Assembly (NCBI GenBank): GCA_034506395.1
Contig: JAPDPQ010000001.1
Location: 130,435 to 194,434, forward strand
Direction of reading: 5' to 3'
Length of the DNA: 64,000 bases
Origin: a candidate division KSB1 bacterium
GTDB taxonomy: Bacteria > Zhuqueibacterota > Zhuqueibacteria > Thermofontimicrobiales > Thermofontimicrobiaceae
The position numbers and the translations under genes are program-made. Positions 1-8,366 of this stretch are shown piece by piece; the first letter of the stretch is position 1, and every line of letters starts with the position of its first letter. Under the pieces are notes generated by a model. It worked only from the letters and a program-made list of their open reading frames with translations, searched no databases and had not been told where the DNA came from.

Positions 1-114
1 TTCAAGACGATATTTTAGGGCAGAGTCGGTCTCGTCGATCAAATAGATCGTTTTTATGACGGGAAATTTATGAGCAGCTTCGAATATCTCTTGCTTCACA
101 TCATTAATTTTCAT
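1..114 (-). CDS. N-terminus of an unidentified small protein, possible toxin partner (runs off the window)
   Basis: The reading frame starts at an ATG at 114 on the minus strand and stays open for 38 codons to the window edge, beginning MKINDVKQEIFEAAHKF. The ATG overlaps the 3' end of the 104-aa gene upstream by 11 bases, a translational coupling typical of two-gene toxin-antitoxin operons. A purine-rich AGGAA lies about 8 bases before the ATG. The residues that follow (TIYLIDETDSALKYRLE) are compatible with the start of a DUF6516-type protein, but too little is present to decide. The product is incomplete here and its function is inferred only from its position. Confidence 0.5.
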   Translation of the reverse strand, partial: MKINDVKQEIFEAAHKFPVIKTIYLIDETDSALKYRLE

Positions 115-418
115 TATTTGATTCCTGAAGCTTATTCAATTTCCGCCTGATCGTTTTTAATCCATCCAGCGCCATTTCCCAATCGCAAAAATCATTTTCG
201 ACTTCAAAAGAATACCCTTTTTTTGCTACCATTTTTTCAGCTTTAAAAGTTTCAAAATCCATGCGATATTTTGCTTCGAGGTTTCGGATCGTTAGTTGAT
301 AGCGAGCCAATCTTCGTCTCAGTTCATTTTCGATGAGTCGTTTTATTTTGTTTTCAGCCTTCTCTTCAGGAAACAGCTCGGTGACATAGCTGGCTAATTC
401 ATCAGAAATTTTTAGCAT
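104..418 (-). CDS. Small helical protein, likely antitoxin-like partner of the next gene
   Basis: This 104-residue protein is highly charged and predicted mostly helical, with no signal peptide or membrane segment. It has an N-terminal helix of about 45 residues, then a segment with GYSFEVENDFCDWEMALDG near residues 67-86. The tail DFxDWEMAxxGxxxxxxKL is a pattern I associate with short proteins encoded next to DUF6516-type putative toxins in archaea and thermophilic bacteria; that is recall, not a search. Start choice: AGGAG lies 8 bases upstream of the ATG. The stop overlaps the following gene by 11 bases, so the two are translated together. Its place beside a TIR gene and palindromic repeats fits an accessory or defence patch. 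Confidence 0.6.
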   Translation of the reverse strand: MLKISDELASYVTELFPEEKAENKIKRLIENELRRRLARYQLTIRNLEAKYRMDFETFKAEKMVAKKGYSFEVENDFCDWEMALDGLKTIRRKLNKLQESNNEN

Positions 419-451
419 ATATGTTCTCCTAAAACTCGTATGGTTAAAAAG

Positions 452-478
452 TGACCGTCATTTCGCAGGTGACGGTCA
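452..478. repeat. Palindromic hairpin repeat, copy 1
   Basis: TGACCGTCA and TGACGGTCA form a 9-bp perfect stem, extended to 12 pairs by two G-U pairs and one A-U pair, around a CGC loop. It is a diverged copy of the hairpin at 575-609 and sits just upstream of the 104-aa gene. There is no T-run after it on either strand, so it is not a normal intrinsic terminator. A REP-like or MITE-like dispersed palindrome is the best reading. Confidence 0.7.
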
Positions 479-574
479 GGTTTCATAAGAAAGGAATTTA
501 AAAATTCATTTTATTTTGGGGGGCCTAATTTAAATATTTCTTTTGTAAAAATCAATCAAATATTCAATGGTAAT

Positions 575-609
575 TACGTGACCGTCACCTGCGAGGTGAC
601 GGTCACGTA
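575..609. repeat. Palindromic hairpin repeat, copy 2 (perfect 16-bp stem)
   Basis: TACGTGACCGTCACCT is followed by GCG and then its exact reverse complement AGGTGACGGTCACGTA: a perfect 16-bp stem with a 3-nt loop. Copy 1 lies 97 bases away in the same intergenic gap. No protein-coding frame crosses it. The perfect stem suggests recent arrival or selection on structure. Confidence 0.8.
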
Positions 610-667
610 TCCATCTTCCAAAAAAATCGCGCGCGCCCCCCCACCCCGAAATAATCAAATAACCAAA

Positions 668-1036
668 TCATTCTATGGATGATTGTCCGGAACGAACCGC
701 ACGCACATAGTTGACGTCGTGGAAGCCGTCCCAACCGCAACCACCATCGCTGAAGCTGACTACCCACGCCGCCCGCGACTCGCCCAGTAACAAATCAGAC
801 GTCCAAATCCACCTTTGTGTTGCATCGAACTTCGGATCGATATAGAGGTCGCCATTCAGTTCTTTCGGCTCCATCAGGCTCATGGCTTCTTCCAGCGTGG
901 GCAAGCGCCAATCGTTATAACCTGCATAACCTTTTTGATTCAGATCCGCTATCCATTTTTTAGCATTTTCATAAGTCATGTATTCAACAGAACCGCCCTG
1001 TTGCCACATCAAACCCGAGGCGTGATCAATAACCAC
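668..1036 (-). CDS. DUF1566-domain C-terminal half of a frameshifted TIR protein
   Basis: This 122-codon frame (GTG at 1036) encodes a DUF1566-type domain: DHASGLMWQQ near its start, NDWRLPTLEEAMSL in the middle, and a C-terminal NYVRAVRSG. The frame is open upstream of the GTG as far as 1135 and reads as continuous, domain-like protein (for example GFANQFELQTIRGDKV), so the GTG is probably not a true start. A TGA at 1136-1138 ends it. Upstream, a different frame continues the same protein (SEADVKAMLQKYDF) back to the TIR gene. Restoring one T in the run near 1131-1137 joins the two. DUF1566 domains have an Fgf/C-lectin-like fold of unclear role, often at C-termini. See the finding on the split gene. 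Confidence 0.75.
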   Translation of the reverse strand: MVIDHASGLMWQQGGSVEYMTYENAKKWIADLNQKGYAGYNDWRLPTLEEAMSLMEPKELNGDLYIDPKFDATQRWIWTSDLLLGESRAAWVVSFSDGGCGWDGFHDVNYVRAVRSGQSSIE

Positions 1037-1229
1037 TTTATCGCCTCGAATCGTTTGTAACTCGAATTGATTGGCAAAGCCACGACCGTTGGGATTACTA
1101 GATGCCTTGCTCCAGTCAAATTCTTTAGAATAAAATCATATTTCTGGAGCATGGCTTTTACATCGGCTTCTGAGAGCCGCTTGGGAATTGAGCGAAATAT
1201 TTGAGTTGTAGAAGTTGGCTTTGCTGTTT

Positions 1230-1640
1230 TTAATAAAGGCTGAGCTGGCTCATATATTTTTCAGTGATTTTCAATTTGAGCGCACGACAGAGCTCATTGT
1301 AACCGTGATCGAAATTCTGAAAATCGATATACAAAAACCCTCTCAAGATGGCGGGTCGTTTGGTATCGTCCAATATGCAGGGAATAATGCGCTTTTTGAG
1401 ATCGAGAGCACTCTGCCATTCCAATTTCACATAATAGGAATTAGCAGCGGATTGTGACCATACCAATACCAATACGTCGCACCATTCCAGAGCTTCGCTG
1501 ATGCGATCGGGCAGACTTTCCCCGCCCGAAATTCTGGCATAATCGATCCAGATTTCGGCGCCATCGCGTTTGATATATTCGGCTATTTTGCGAGCAATAT
1601 CGTTGTCATGCCAGGAATGGCTGATAAAAACTCTGGGCAC
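1230..1640 (-). CDS. TIR-domain protein (N-terminal half of a frameshifted gene)
   Basis: The first 120 residues are a bacterial TIR domain: VFISHSWHDNDIARKI (beta-A and helix), WIDYARISGGESLPDRI (BB-loop region), and SYYVKLEW with Glu74 at the position used by catalytic TIR NADases. Bacterial TIR domains serve in NAD-depleting defence systems and other signalling. The start is a GTG at 1640 with AAAGGAG 8 bases upstream. The frame ends prematurely after ITEKYMSQLSLY. One added A in the A-run near 1254-1259 would instead continue into IYEPAQPLLKTAKP and then the DUF1566 half, giving about 324 residues in total. The annotated product is therefore either a truncated TIR protein or an artefact of a homopolymer error. 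Confidence 0.85.
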   Translation of the reverse strand: MPRVFISHSWHDNDIARKIAEYIKRDGAEIWIDYARISGGESLPDRISEALEWCDVLVLVWSQSAANSYYVKLEWQSALDLKKRIIPCILDDTKRPAILRGFLYIDFQNFDHGYNELCRALKLKITEKYMSQLSLY

Positions 1641-1741
1641 TGATTGCTCCTTTTAATTCTTTTTAGACTATTGCTTCCAGCGATTATTGAATTAAAAGTT
1701 TTGTAGGACAGGAGGACAGGATGCCATCCTGTCTTGTAGTT

Positions 1742-3388
1742 TTACAGCAACATAAACATCGATATAATCACCTGGGCTAAAATAATTTTGGCCACCATCG
1801 CGGCTGGATAGACGGTGGCGTACCAGACGTTGGGCAATTCATTCTTTACCTGTTGGTTAGCATAAGCCAGGCAAGCTGGCTGAGTTTGCACGCCGGACAT
1901 GATTCCCATTACCGCGGACATGGGCAGCTTAAAATATTTGTAGCCAATGAATAAAGTGACAAGCGTCACTGCCGAGGTGATGATCGCCCCAGCGAGGATG
2001 AATCCCCAGCCCCCGGTTTGAAAGGTGACCGCAAAGCCATGACCAGCCTTTGTACCGATCGCAGCCATAAAGAAAATCAGTCCGATCTGGCGGAGCAACA
2101 AGTTCGCACTATACGGTAAACTCCAAGTAATGGGTCCAGTGCGTTCCAATCGGCCCAGGATCAGTGCCACAATCAGTGGCCCCCCGGCGAACCCGAACTT
2201 GAAAGTCATACCATTGGGCAAGGGGAATGGGATAGTGCCCACGAATACACCTAGAACGATGCCCAAGGACAATGAAAGGAAGTCAGTTTCAGATACAGCG
2301 CGAATGGAATCGCCAAAAAATCTGGTCACTTGATCGAGATTCTCTCGGAGCGTAACAACACGGATCCGATCGCCCAATTCTAACACCGTATCAGCCGAGG
2401 GGACAAAATCGACGTCGCCACGCCGAAGTCGGGTGATAGTTGCATTATATTTCTTTTGCAGTTCAAGTTCGCCGATCCGTTTGCCAACTACCTCGCGGTT
2501 CGAGACAAAAATGCGTCGATAGCTATATTGGCCCGGATCTTCTGCAATATCCAAATGCTTCTTAGCCACCTCGCCAAAAAGCACCCGCGCCCGCTCTAAA
2601 GCGGAAGCGTTTCCAACCGCTACGATCAGGTCGTTGTGGCCCAAAATCGTCTCTGGAGCTACGATCAAAATCTTATCGCCCTTTTGAATGCGACTGAGCA
2701 CGAAACCAGGCCGTTCATAAAAACTCAATGCCTCATTCACGGTCTTGCCAATGACACCAGGATTCGTCACGCGAAAGGTGCGCGTGAAGATTGCCTCGGA
2801 TTGTGAAACTTGTGCTTCCTGATTAAAATCCACTTTCATGTATCGTGCGAATAAAAAGAACCAAAGGATGACCCCTAGCACACCGAACGGATAGGCCAGA
2901 CCATATGTAACAACGGGGCTATTCATATAAAATCGAAGGGTCTCCAGGGGGAGGTCCTTTGCCATGTTTTTGATGGTCTCGACTGTGGTAGCGAGCGCCG
3001 GCGTATTGGTCAAGGCACCGCAATAAAGCCCGACCATACTGGGAACCGAAACACCAAGAATTTTCCATAATACCATTGTTAATATCGCACCAAAGGTGAG
3101 AACCAGTACCACCATCACATTGATGCGCAGCCCTCGTTTCTGAAACGAAGCAAAAAATCCTGGTCCTGCATGCAGGCCAATCGCATAGACAAATAACACC
3201 AAGCCAATTATGTAAATGTATTCTGGCAGGTCCAGTCGATTATCGAACGCACCAAAAGCAATGCCGACGAATAGCACGGCTGCAACGCCCAGGCTTAGCC
3301 CACCAATTTTAATGCTGCCCAATAAATATCCCAATCCGATGATGGTGAAAAGCAACACAATTTGATTTTCGATCAGAAAATTTAGCAT
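1742..3388 (-). CDS. AspT/YidE/YbjL-family transporter with two TrkA_C domains
   Basis: An inner-membrane protein of 548 residues. Two hydrophobic halves (about 1-180 and 370-548), each with roughly five to six membrane segments, carry the duplicated AspT/YidE/YbjL domain, seen as GLYCGALTNTPALATTVE in the first half and GVQTQPACLAYAN in the second. Two soluble TrkA_C (RCK_C) domains of about 80 residues sit between them (about 200-275 and 285-365), typical of ligand-gated control. The family includes the aspartate:alanine exchanger AspT and uncharacterised E. coli YidE/YbjL, so an anion or amino-acid exchange role is likely but the substrate cannot be named. It is a single gene, with no companion decarboxylase nearby. 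Confidence 0.85.
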   Translation of the reverse strand: MLNFLIENQIVLLFTIIGLGYLLGSIKIGGLSLGVAAVLFVGIAFGAFDNRLDLPEYIYIIGLVLFVYAIGLHAGPGFFASFQKRGLRINVMVVLVLTFGAILTMVLWKILGVSVPSMVGLYCGALTNTPALATTVETIKNMAKDLPLETLRFYMNSPVVTYGLAYPFGVLGVILWFFLFARYMKVDFNQEAQVSQSEAIFTRTFRVTNPGVIGKTVNEALSFYERPGFVLSRIQKGDKILIVAPETILGHNDLIVAVGNASALERARVLFGEVAKKHLDIAEDPGQYSYRRIFVSNREVVGKRIGELELQKKYNATITRLRRGDVDFVPSADTVLELGDRIRVVTLRENLDQVTRFFGDSIRAVSETDFLSLSLGIVLGVFVGTIPFPLPNGMTFKFGFAGGPLIVALILGRLERTGPITWSLPYSANLLLRQIGLIFFMAAIGTKAGHGFAVTFQTGGWGFILAGAIITSAVTLVTLFIGYKYFKLPMSAVMGIMSGVQTQPACLAYANQQVKNELPNVWYATVYPAAMVAKIILAQVIISMFMLL

Positions 3389-3743
3389 AGAATTTTACTA
3401 ACCTCGCCACTTGTCAATTGAACGACGAGTGCAAATGGCTCTTAGCACATAGATTTCGGTTTAAAATAGAAAAAAATTCGCTTTAAATCAAGATAAAAAT
3501 ATCTGAGTTCCCTCCATCTCTCCATTTTCCCCGGCCAAAATTTGAGCAAAAAATATCGTCAAAGGATCCGGATGGTCAAATTAGATCAATTCGCACTGCA
3601 TTTCTTTTGTTGAAGTCAGCGGTGTTTTGATGGCTATTTCTGTAAAACCGTCCAAATCATGCTAAATGCTCATGCCTCGAACATAATTTTGAACACATAC
3701 GCATATTGGCTCCCTCCTAAAAAATACTCAGCCTTTCTGAGCG
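3389..3743. other. Intergenic gap of 355 bp, nothing recognised
   Basis: AT-rich sequence between two minus-strand genes. I see no ORF with coding character, no strong hairpin and no tRNA. It should hold the promoter of the transporter gene, but no clear -35/-10 pair stands out on the minus strand. Confidence 0.4.
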
Positions 3744-4238
3744 CTAAAATTTGTCTGGATTGATAACAAAATGCGACACTGCTTTCTTTCCGAAAAGCCG
3801 GCTCCAGGAATCAATATCGAAATCGAGGATCACGGCCCCGGCTGGGGGAATCGTTTCGATTGAGCAAGGAGATAGATGATTCGCTAAAAATGTGATCTGG
3901 GGATTGTGACCAATCAGCATCAACGAAGAGATTGAATCATCAGTATAGCAAATCAGATTGAACAATTCCTCCATGCCGCTACAATAAATTTGATCTCGGA
4001 ATTGAATGTTTTGTTCATCAAAGCCAATCGCTTGGGCGAGTATTTGGGCGGTTCGCACAGCTCGACATGCTGGACTGGTAAGGATCAAATCGAGCCGGTC
4101 AGGATATTGATCGCGAAGGAGCTCGCTTAAAAATCGTGCATCGCGTTCGCCCTTGTCGCTCAAGGGGCGTTCCAGATCTGAGATGTCATGATTGGCCAGC
4201 TCGGCGTGGGCATGCCGAATGATCAGTAATCGTTTCAT
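3744..4238 (-). CDS. sixA: SixA-like phosphohistidine phosphatase (histidine phosphatase superfamily)
   Basis: The 164-residue protein opens with the catalytic RHG-type motif LLIIRHAHAE (the His of RHA is the phospho-acceptor) and has the second conserved His in LMLIGHNPQITFLANHL near residue 113, together with an Arg in SPACRAVRTAQIL. Length and motifs match SixA, which dephosphorylates phosphohistidine on signalling or PTS proteins; other small histidine phosphatases cannot be excluded. An unlinked PTS enzyme I gene at 41.7-43.5 kb is a possible physiological partner, since E. coli SixA acts on the nitrogen PTS; that link is inference only. The protein is cytoplasmic, with no signal peptide. 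Confidence 0.82.
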   Translation of the reverse strand: MKRLLIIRHAHAELANHDISDLERPLSDKGERDARFLSELLRDQYPDRLDLILTSPACRAVRTAQILAQAIGFDEQNIQFRDQIYCSGMEELFNLICYTDDSISSLMLIGHNPQITFLANHLSPCSIETIPPAGAVILDFDIDSWSRLFGKKAVSHFVINPDKF

Positions 4239-4847
4239 TCTTGTTCGCTTTCGCTATTGTTATTATGAACCGACTAACCTGAACCAACCCAAATCTCGAT
4301 GGCCGAAAAGAAATCCTTCTCTCATCGGGTCTCAAAATGAATGCTGGTCATCATCGAATGTTTGTGCGCTGGTTCGAATGATTCTTCGAAAAATTTTACT
4401 TGCTTCTTGACCAAGTTTGATAGTAAGCTACCTTTTCTCTCCTATCAGCATTCGGTTTCAAAAATCGCCCAATTTGGATTGGGTCGGGGAGAATATTGGA
4501 TCAAAACCTCGAATTTTGGGTGATCTAACTAATGGGCTATAATAAGCATTATTTTTTTATTTGTCAATGAAAACAATTACGAGCTTGTATCTGGTGGTTC
4601 AGATGATATTCATTGACTTGGAACAGCGCGCAAAAACCACTTGACTATAATAAAAAAAAACTCTATATTAGCGCTTTCAATTTTGTACTTAGTGCATTAA
4701 AAGTTGTTTAAATATGAGTGAAAAAAGTATCGGAATTTAACTTTGTTTGATACACGTCAATTGAGATGACGTAATATTTTCATATGTTCGGATCGGTAAA
4801 AATTTGGTAATGAGCTTTGGAGGAAGGATTAAAATAGGAGAGTTGCA
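4239..4847. other. Intergenic gap of about 600 bp between divergent genes; holds a sigma-70-like promoter
   Basis: The sixA gene and the dehydrogenase gene diverge from this AT-rich stretch. ORFs here are short and lack domain character. The one clear signal is the promoter at 4641-4669, reported separately. The upstream portion (4240-4600) shows nothing recognisable. Confidence 0.4.
4641..4669 (+). promoter_or_regulatory. Sigma-70-type promoter for the dehydrogenase gene
   Basis: TTGACT (4641-4646) and TATATT (4664-4669) are separated by exactly 17 bases that include an A-tract. The implied start point is about 170 bases before the ATG at 4848, leaving a long leader. Prediction from sequence only. 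Confidence 0.6.
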
Positions 4848-5966
4848 ATGGCAAAATACCGTATCGCGTGGTTACCAGGTGATGGCATTGGCAAAGATGT
4901 GATGGATTGCGCTCGAATTGTGCTAGATGCATTGAAATTCGATGCGGAATATATTCATGGTGATATTGGTTGGGAGTTCTGGTGTAATGAAGGGGATCCA
5001 TTGCCGAAGCGGACGATCGACATGTTGAAGACCACGCATTGCGCCCTTTTCGGCGCGATTACTTCAAAGCCCAAAGAGGAAGCAGCGAAGGAATTGCGGC
5101 CAGAACTTCAGGGCAAGGGATATGTGTATTCCAGTCCGATAGTACGTTTGAGACAGGAATTCAATTTGCGCACCAATTTGCGGCCATGTAAAGCGTATCC
5201 TGGTAACCCGCTCAATTACCGCGAGGGGATCGATCTGGTGGTATTCCGAGAAAACACCGAAGATCTCTATGCCGGAGTTGAGTTCCATCCAGTGCCACAG
5301 GAAGTCATGGATGTGTTGTGTCGGAATCATTCCAAGATGAAGAGCTTTGCCTCGGTGCCTCTGGAAGACATTGCGATCTCGTTACGGATTATCACTCGCA
5401 AGGCTGCTCAGAACATCATTCGAGATGCGTTTGAATACGCTAAAAAATATCACTATAAGAGCGTTACCATTGTTGAAAAACCCAATGTGATTCGCGAGAC
5501 CAGCGGGCTCATGATCCGCGAAGCGCGAAAAATCGCAAAAGAGTATCCAGAAATCCCGCTCTGGGAAGCGAACATCGATGCCATGTGCATGTGGCTCATT
5601 AAGAACCCACTTGATTATGGAGTATTGGTAACTTCGAATATGTTCGGCGATATCATCTCCGACTTATGCGCTCAATTGGTTGGAGGTCTTGGGTTCGCCT
5701 CAAGTGGCAACATTGGTGATAACTACGCAGTATTCGAACCCACCCATGGCTCAGCGCCCAAATATGCTGGCCAGTATAAAGTCAATCCGATCGCCATGCT
5801 GCTAACTGTGAAATTGATGTTCGATTGGTTGGGCGAGACGGAAAATGCCCACCGTTTGGAAAATGCGATTGCGACGGTTATCAAAGAAGGTAAAGTCCGA
5901 ACCTATGATATGGGCGGAAGTTCCAGCTCGTTAGAAGTCGCTGAGGAAGTTGCCCGGAAACTGTGA
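4848..5966 (+). CDS. Isocitrate/isopropylmalate dehydrogenase family protein, probably NAD-dependent isocitrate dehydrogenase
   Basis: A cytosolic beta-decarboxylating dehydrogenase of 372 residues, full length for the family. Visible are the N-terminal nucleotide-fold start AWLPGDGIGKDV, the substrate Arg cluster VRLRQEFNLRTNLRPCKAYPG, VFRENTEDLYAGVEF, the Lys/Asn pair in VEKPNVIRETSG, and the metal-binding and signature segment SNMFGDIISDLCAQLVGGLGF. The adenosine loop EPTHGSAPKYAG favours NAD over NADP. The signature resembles NAD-isocitrate dehydrogenases more than LeuB, but homoisocitrate or isopropylmalate dehydrogenase remain possible because no leu or lys genes lie nearby. AGGAGAG lies 6 bases before the ATG. 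It is a single gene with its own promoter and a hairpin terminator downstream. Confidence 0.88.
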   Translation: MAKYRIAWLPGDGIGKDVMDCARIVLDALKFDAEYIHGDIGWEFWCNEGDPLPKRTIDMLKTTHCALFGAITSKPKEEAAKELRPELQGKGYVYSSPIVRLRQEFNLRTNLRPCKAYPGNPLNYREGIDLVVFRENTEDLYAGVEFHPVPQEVMDVLCRNHSKMKSFASVPLEDIAISLRIITRKAAQNIIRDAFEYAKKYHYKSVTIVEKPNVIRETSGLMIREARKIAKEYPEIPLWEANIDAMCMWLIKNPLDYGVLVTSNMFGDIISDLCAQLVGGLGFASSGNIGDNYAVFEPTHGSAPKYAGQYKVNPIAMLLTVKLMFDWLGETENAHRLENAIATVIKEGKVRTYDMGGSSSSLEVAEEVARKL

Positions 5967-6052
5967 GATTGGGCCCATTCGATCCCATACATTCTAAAAC
6001 ATGACCATACTTGTTCATTAAATTTGTCCAAAAAAATGTTATAAAATCATTT

Positions 6053-6092
6053 CCTCTCCGAGCCATAATTTCAAGACGGAGAGGCATTTTTT
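6053..6092 (+). terminator. Intrinsic terminator after the dehydrogenase gene
   Basis: CCTCTCCG (6053-6060) pairs with CGGAGAGG (6077-6084), followed by CATTTTTT. The 8-bp stem is GC-rich and the loop is 16 nt. Confidence 0.65.
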
Positions 6093-6184
6093 CATTTGAG
6101 AAATTGCAAACTTCGTTTCTTGCTGCGCAATGTTTTTGTTTTGTGGGTAATATGGTTCTTAGATTTTAAATGATGGAAGGTAAT

Positions 6185-8350
6185 GTGAAAAAGATCAAAT
6201 TTGCTATTGGGATTCATAATCATCAGCCGATTGGAAATTTCGATTTCGTTTTTGAAGAGGCATATCAAAAGGCATATTTGCCGTTTCTTGAGGTGTTGGC
6301 CCGGCATCCGAAAATAAAAATCGCCATGCACTATTCGGGCTACCTATTCGATTGGTTGCTGAAGCGCGATCAGAACTTGGGACAGCAACTTCGACAATTG
6401 GTCGCCACAGGTCAATTGGAAATGATGACAGGCGGCTATTATGAACCGATACTGGTCAATATCCCTGATGCGGACAAGATCGGACAGATCCAAAAGCTAA
6501 ATCAATTTATCGAGCAACACACTGGCTATCATCCAATTGGGCTATGGTTAGCAGAGCGAATTTGGGAGCCTCAGTTGCCTAAGCCGTTGGTCGAAGCTGG
6601 GATTCGATATGTCGTAATTGATGACTCCCATTTTAAATCTGCTGGATTAGAGGAACGAGATTTATATGGGTACTATGTGACCGAAGAGACTGGTCACGTG
6701 GTCAACATCTTTCCAATCAGCGAACGGCTGCGCTACACGATGCCATTCCAGCCTCCTGAAGTGACGATTGATTATTTACGGTCGATTGCTGATGAAAACG
6801 GGAATCGTCTCATCGTGTTTGCTGATGATGGTGAAAAATTTGGCATCTGGCCTGGGACCCATGAACACTGTTACCAGAAGCAATGGCTTGAACGGTTCTT
6901 TTCGTTATTAGAGGCCAATCTCGATTGGATCGAGATCGTTCATTTTTCGGAAGCGTTGGACAAATTGCTGCCGCTGGGAAAGGTCTATTTGCCAACCGCC
7001 TCCTATCGAGAAATGATGGAATGGGCGCTCCCAGCGTCCACTATTGAACGTTACGAAAAGTTCGAGCAGGAACTAAAAGCACACGGTTTGTTTGATGAAT
7101 ATAAAGTATTCGTGCGCGGCGGATTCTGGAGAAATTTCTTGGCTAAATACCCGGAATCGAACAATCTCCATAAGAAGTCGTTATGGGTTAGCAACAAGAT
7201 TCAGCGATTGAAGAACCATCCAAATTGTGATCAACGTCTCCTTGATGATGCCCAGGATCACCTTTGGGCCGGCCAGACCAATTGTCCTTATTGGCACGGC
7301 GTGTTCGGCGGTCTATATCTGAATAACCTGCGATTTGCGGTCTATCATCACATGATCCAGGCTGAAAGCATCATCGACCGCGCTACCCGTTCCCAACAAG
7401 AGCTCGATGCAGGCTGGATTGACGTTAATGCAGTGGATTTCGACGCCGACGGCCGCGAGGAGCTGTTGATCGAAACCCCGACCTTAAATCTCTATCTGGC
7501 GCCTCAATTGGGTGGAACGCTATTTGAGATGGATTACAAACCGAAAGCGATCAATTTGCTGGATACTATGACTCGGCGCAAAGAAGCTTATCATAATAAG
7601 CTTTTAACACTTCAAAATCAGCAGCCAGAGCAGAACCAACATGGCGTGGCGAGCATACATGACCTGGTTATCGCCAAAGAACCTGATCTGGCCAAGAGAC
7701 TGAAATATGATTCCTATCGTCGCAACGCACTGATCGAGCATTTCTTAGCATCAACCACCTCATGGAACCAATTCGCGGATTGCGATTACCTCGAGCTGGG
7801 AGATTTTATTGGAGCGCCTTACCGATATGAAACCGAATGGGTCAACAATTGTTTAAGTATTAGGATGCATCGAACTGGAAGGCTGAAAGGTGACGGTCAA
7901 AATTCTCCTTTGGAGCTGTTAAAGACCCTGATCGTTGACCCAAAGCGTTCCGTCGTGATAATTAAATATCTTCTCCGCAATGTGGCAAACGTGCCCATAG
8001 CTTTTTGGTTCGCGACCGAGCTTAATTACGCACTGCTGGCTGGCAATGCCAATGATCGCTATTATTATTTTGATCGTGAACTTAATGAGAGTCGGCATTT
8101 AGCAAGCAGTGGTGAGGTGGATAAAATTAAGCAGATGGGTTTGAAGGACGAGTGGCTTAAGATTGACATTCAATTACGCTTTGATCAAGCAGCTACCATC
8201 TGGCGCTTTCCCATTGAGACGATATCGCAGTCTGAGGCTGGCTTCGAGCGGGTCTATCAGAGTTCGGTTGTGGTGCCTAATTGGAAAATTCAGCTTGCGC
8301 CGCAAGCGGAGTGGTCGGTGGAAATCAATCAACGAATTGTCGATTTATAA
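6185..8350 (+). CDS. GH57 4-alpha-glucanotransferase / alpha-amylase-type glycoside hydrolase
   Basis: A large GH57 enzyme (about 721 residues) that rearranges or cleaves alpha-1,4-glucans such as glycogen and maltodextrins. The family N-terminus FAIGIHNHQPIGNF, the nucleophile region GLWLAERIWEPQLP and the acid/base region VFADDGEKFGIWPGTHEH are all present. The latter two match the catalytic Glu and Asp of Thermococcus litoralis 4-alpha-glucanotransferase. The middle (about 300-380) and C-terminal (about 400-720) parts correspond to DUF1925 and DUF1926. Start: two in-frame ATGs at 6170 and 6173 lack a ribosome site, while GGAAGG at 6175-6180 precedes GTG 6185, which also aligns best with the family start; the longer 726-aa form is possible. 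It has no signal peptide and so acts in the cytoplasm. It is followed after 16 bases by ctpA. Confidence 0.88.
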   Translation: MKKIKFAIGIHNHQPIGNFDFVFEEAYQKAYLPFLEVLARHPKIKIAMHYSGYLFDWLLKRDQNLGQQLRQLVATGQLEMMTGGYYEPILVNIPDADKIGQIQKLNQFIEQHTGYHPIGLWLAERIWEPQLPKPLVEAGIRYVVIDDSHFKSAGLEERDLYGYYVTEETGHVVNIFPISERLRYTMPFQPPEVTIDYLRSIADENGNRLIVFADDGEKFGIWPGTHEHCYQKQWLERFFSLLEANLDWIEIVHFSEALDKLLPLGKVYLPTASYREMMEWALPASTIERYEKFEQELKAHGLFDEYKVFVRGGFWRNFLAKYPESNNLHKKSLWVSNKIQRLKNHPNCDQRLLDDAQDHLWAGQTNCPYWHGVFGGLYLNNLRFAVYHHMIQAESIIDRATRSQQELDAGWIDVNAVDFDADGREELLIETPTLNLYLAPQLGGTLFEMDYKPKAINLLDTMTRRKEAYHNKLLTLQNQQPEQNQHGVASIHDLVIAKEPDLAKRLKYDSYRRNALIEHFLASTTSWNQFADCDYLELGDFIGAPYRYETEWVNNCLSIRMHRTGRLKGDGQNSPLELLKTLIVDPKRSVVIIKYLLRNVANVPIAFWFATELNYALLAGNANDRYYYFDRELNESRHLASSGEVDKIKQMGLKDEWLKIDIQLRFDQAATIWRFPIETISQSEAGFERVYQSSVVVPNWKIQLAPQAEWSVEINQRIVDL

Positions 8351-8366
8351 ATTGTGGGTTGGGCTC

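Noticed and set aside
452-609. Could the two palindromes be a CRISPR fragment?
   Set aside because: There are only two diverged copies, the spacing is 97 bases, each is a full palindrome, and no cas gene is nearby.
8163-8366. Upstream extension of the CtpA reading frame
   Set aside because: It overlaps the end of the GH57 gene and would bury the signal anchor; the ATG at 8367 is the natural start.
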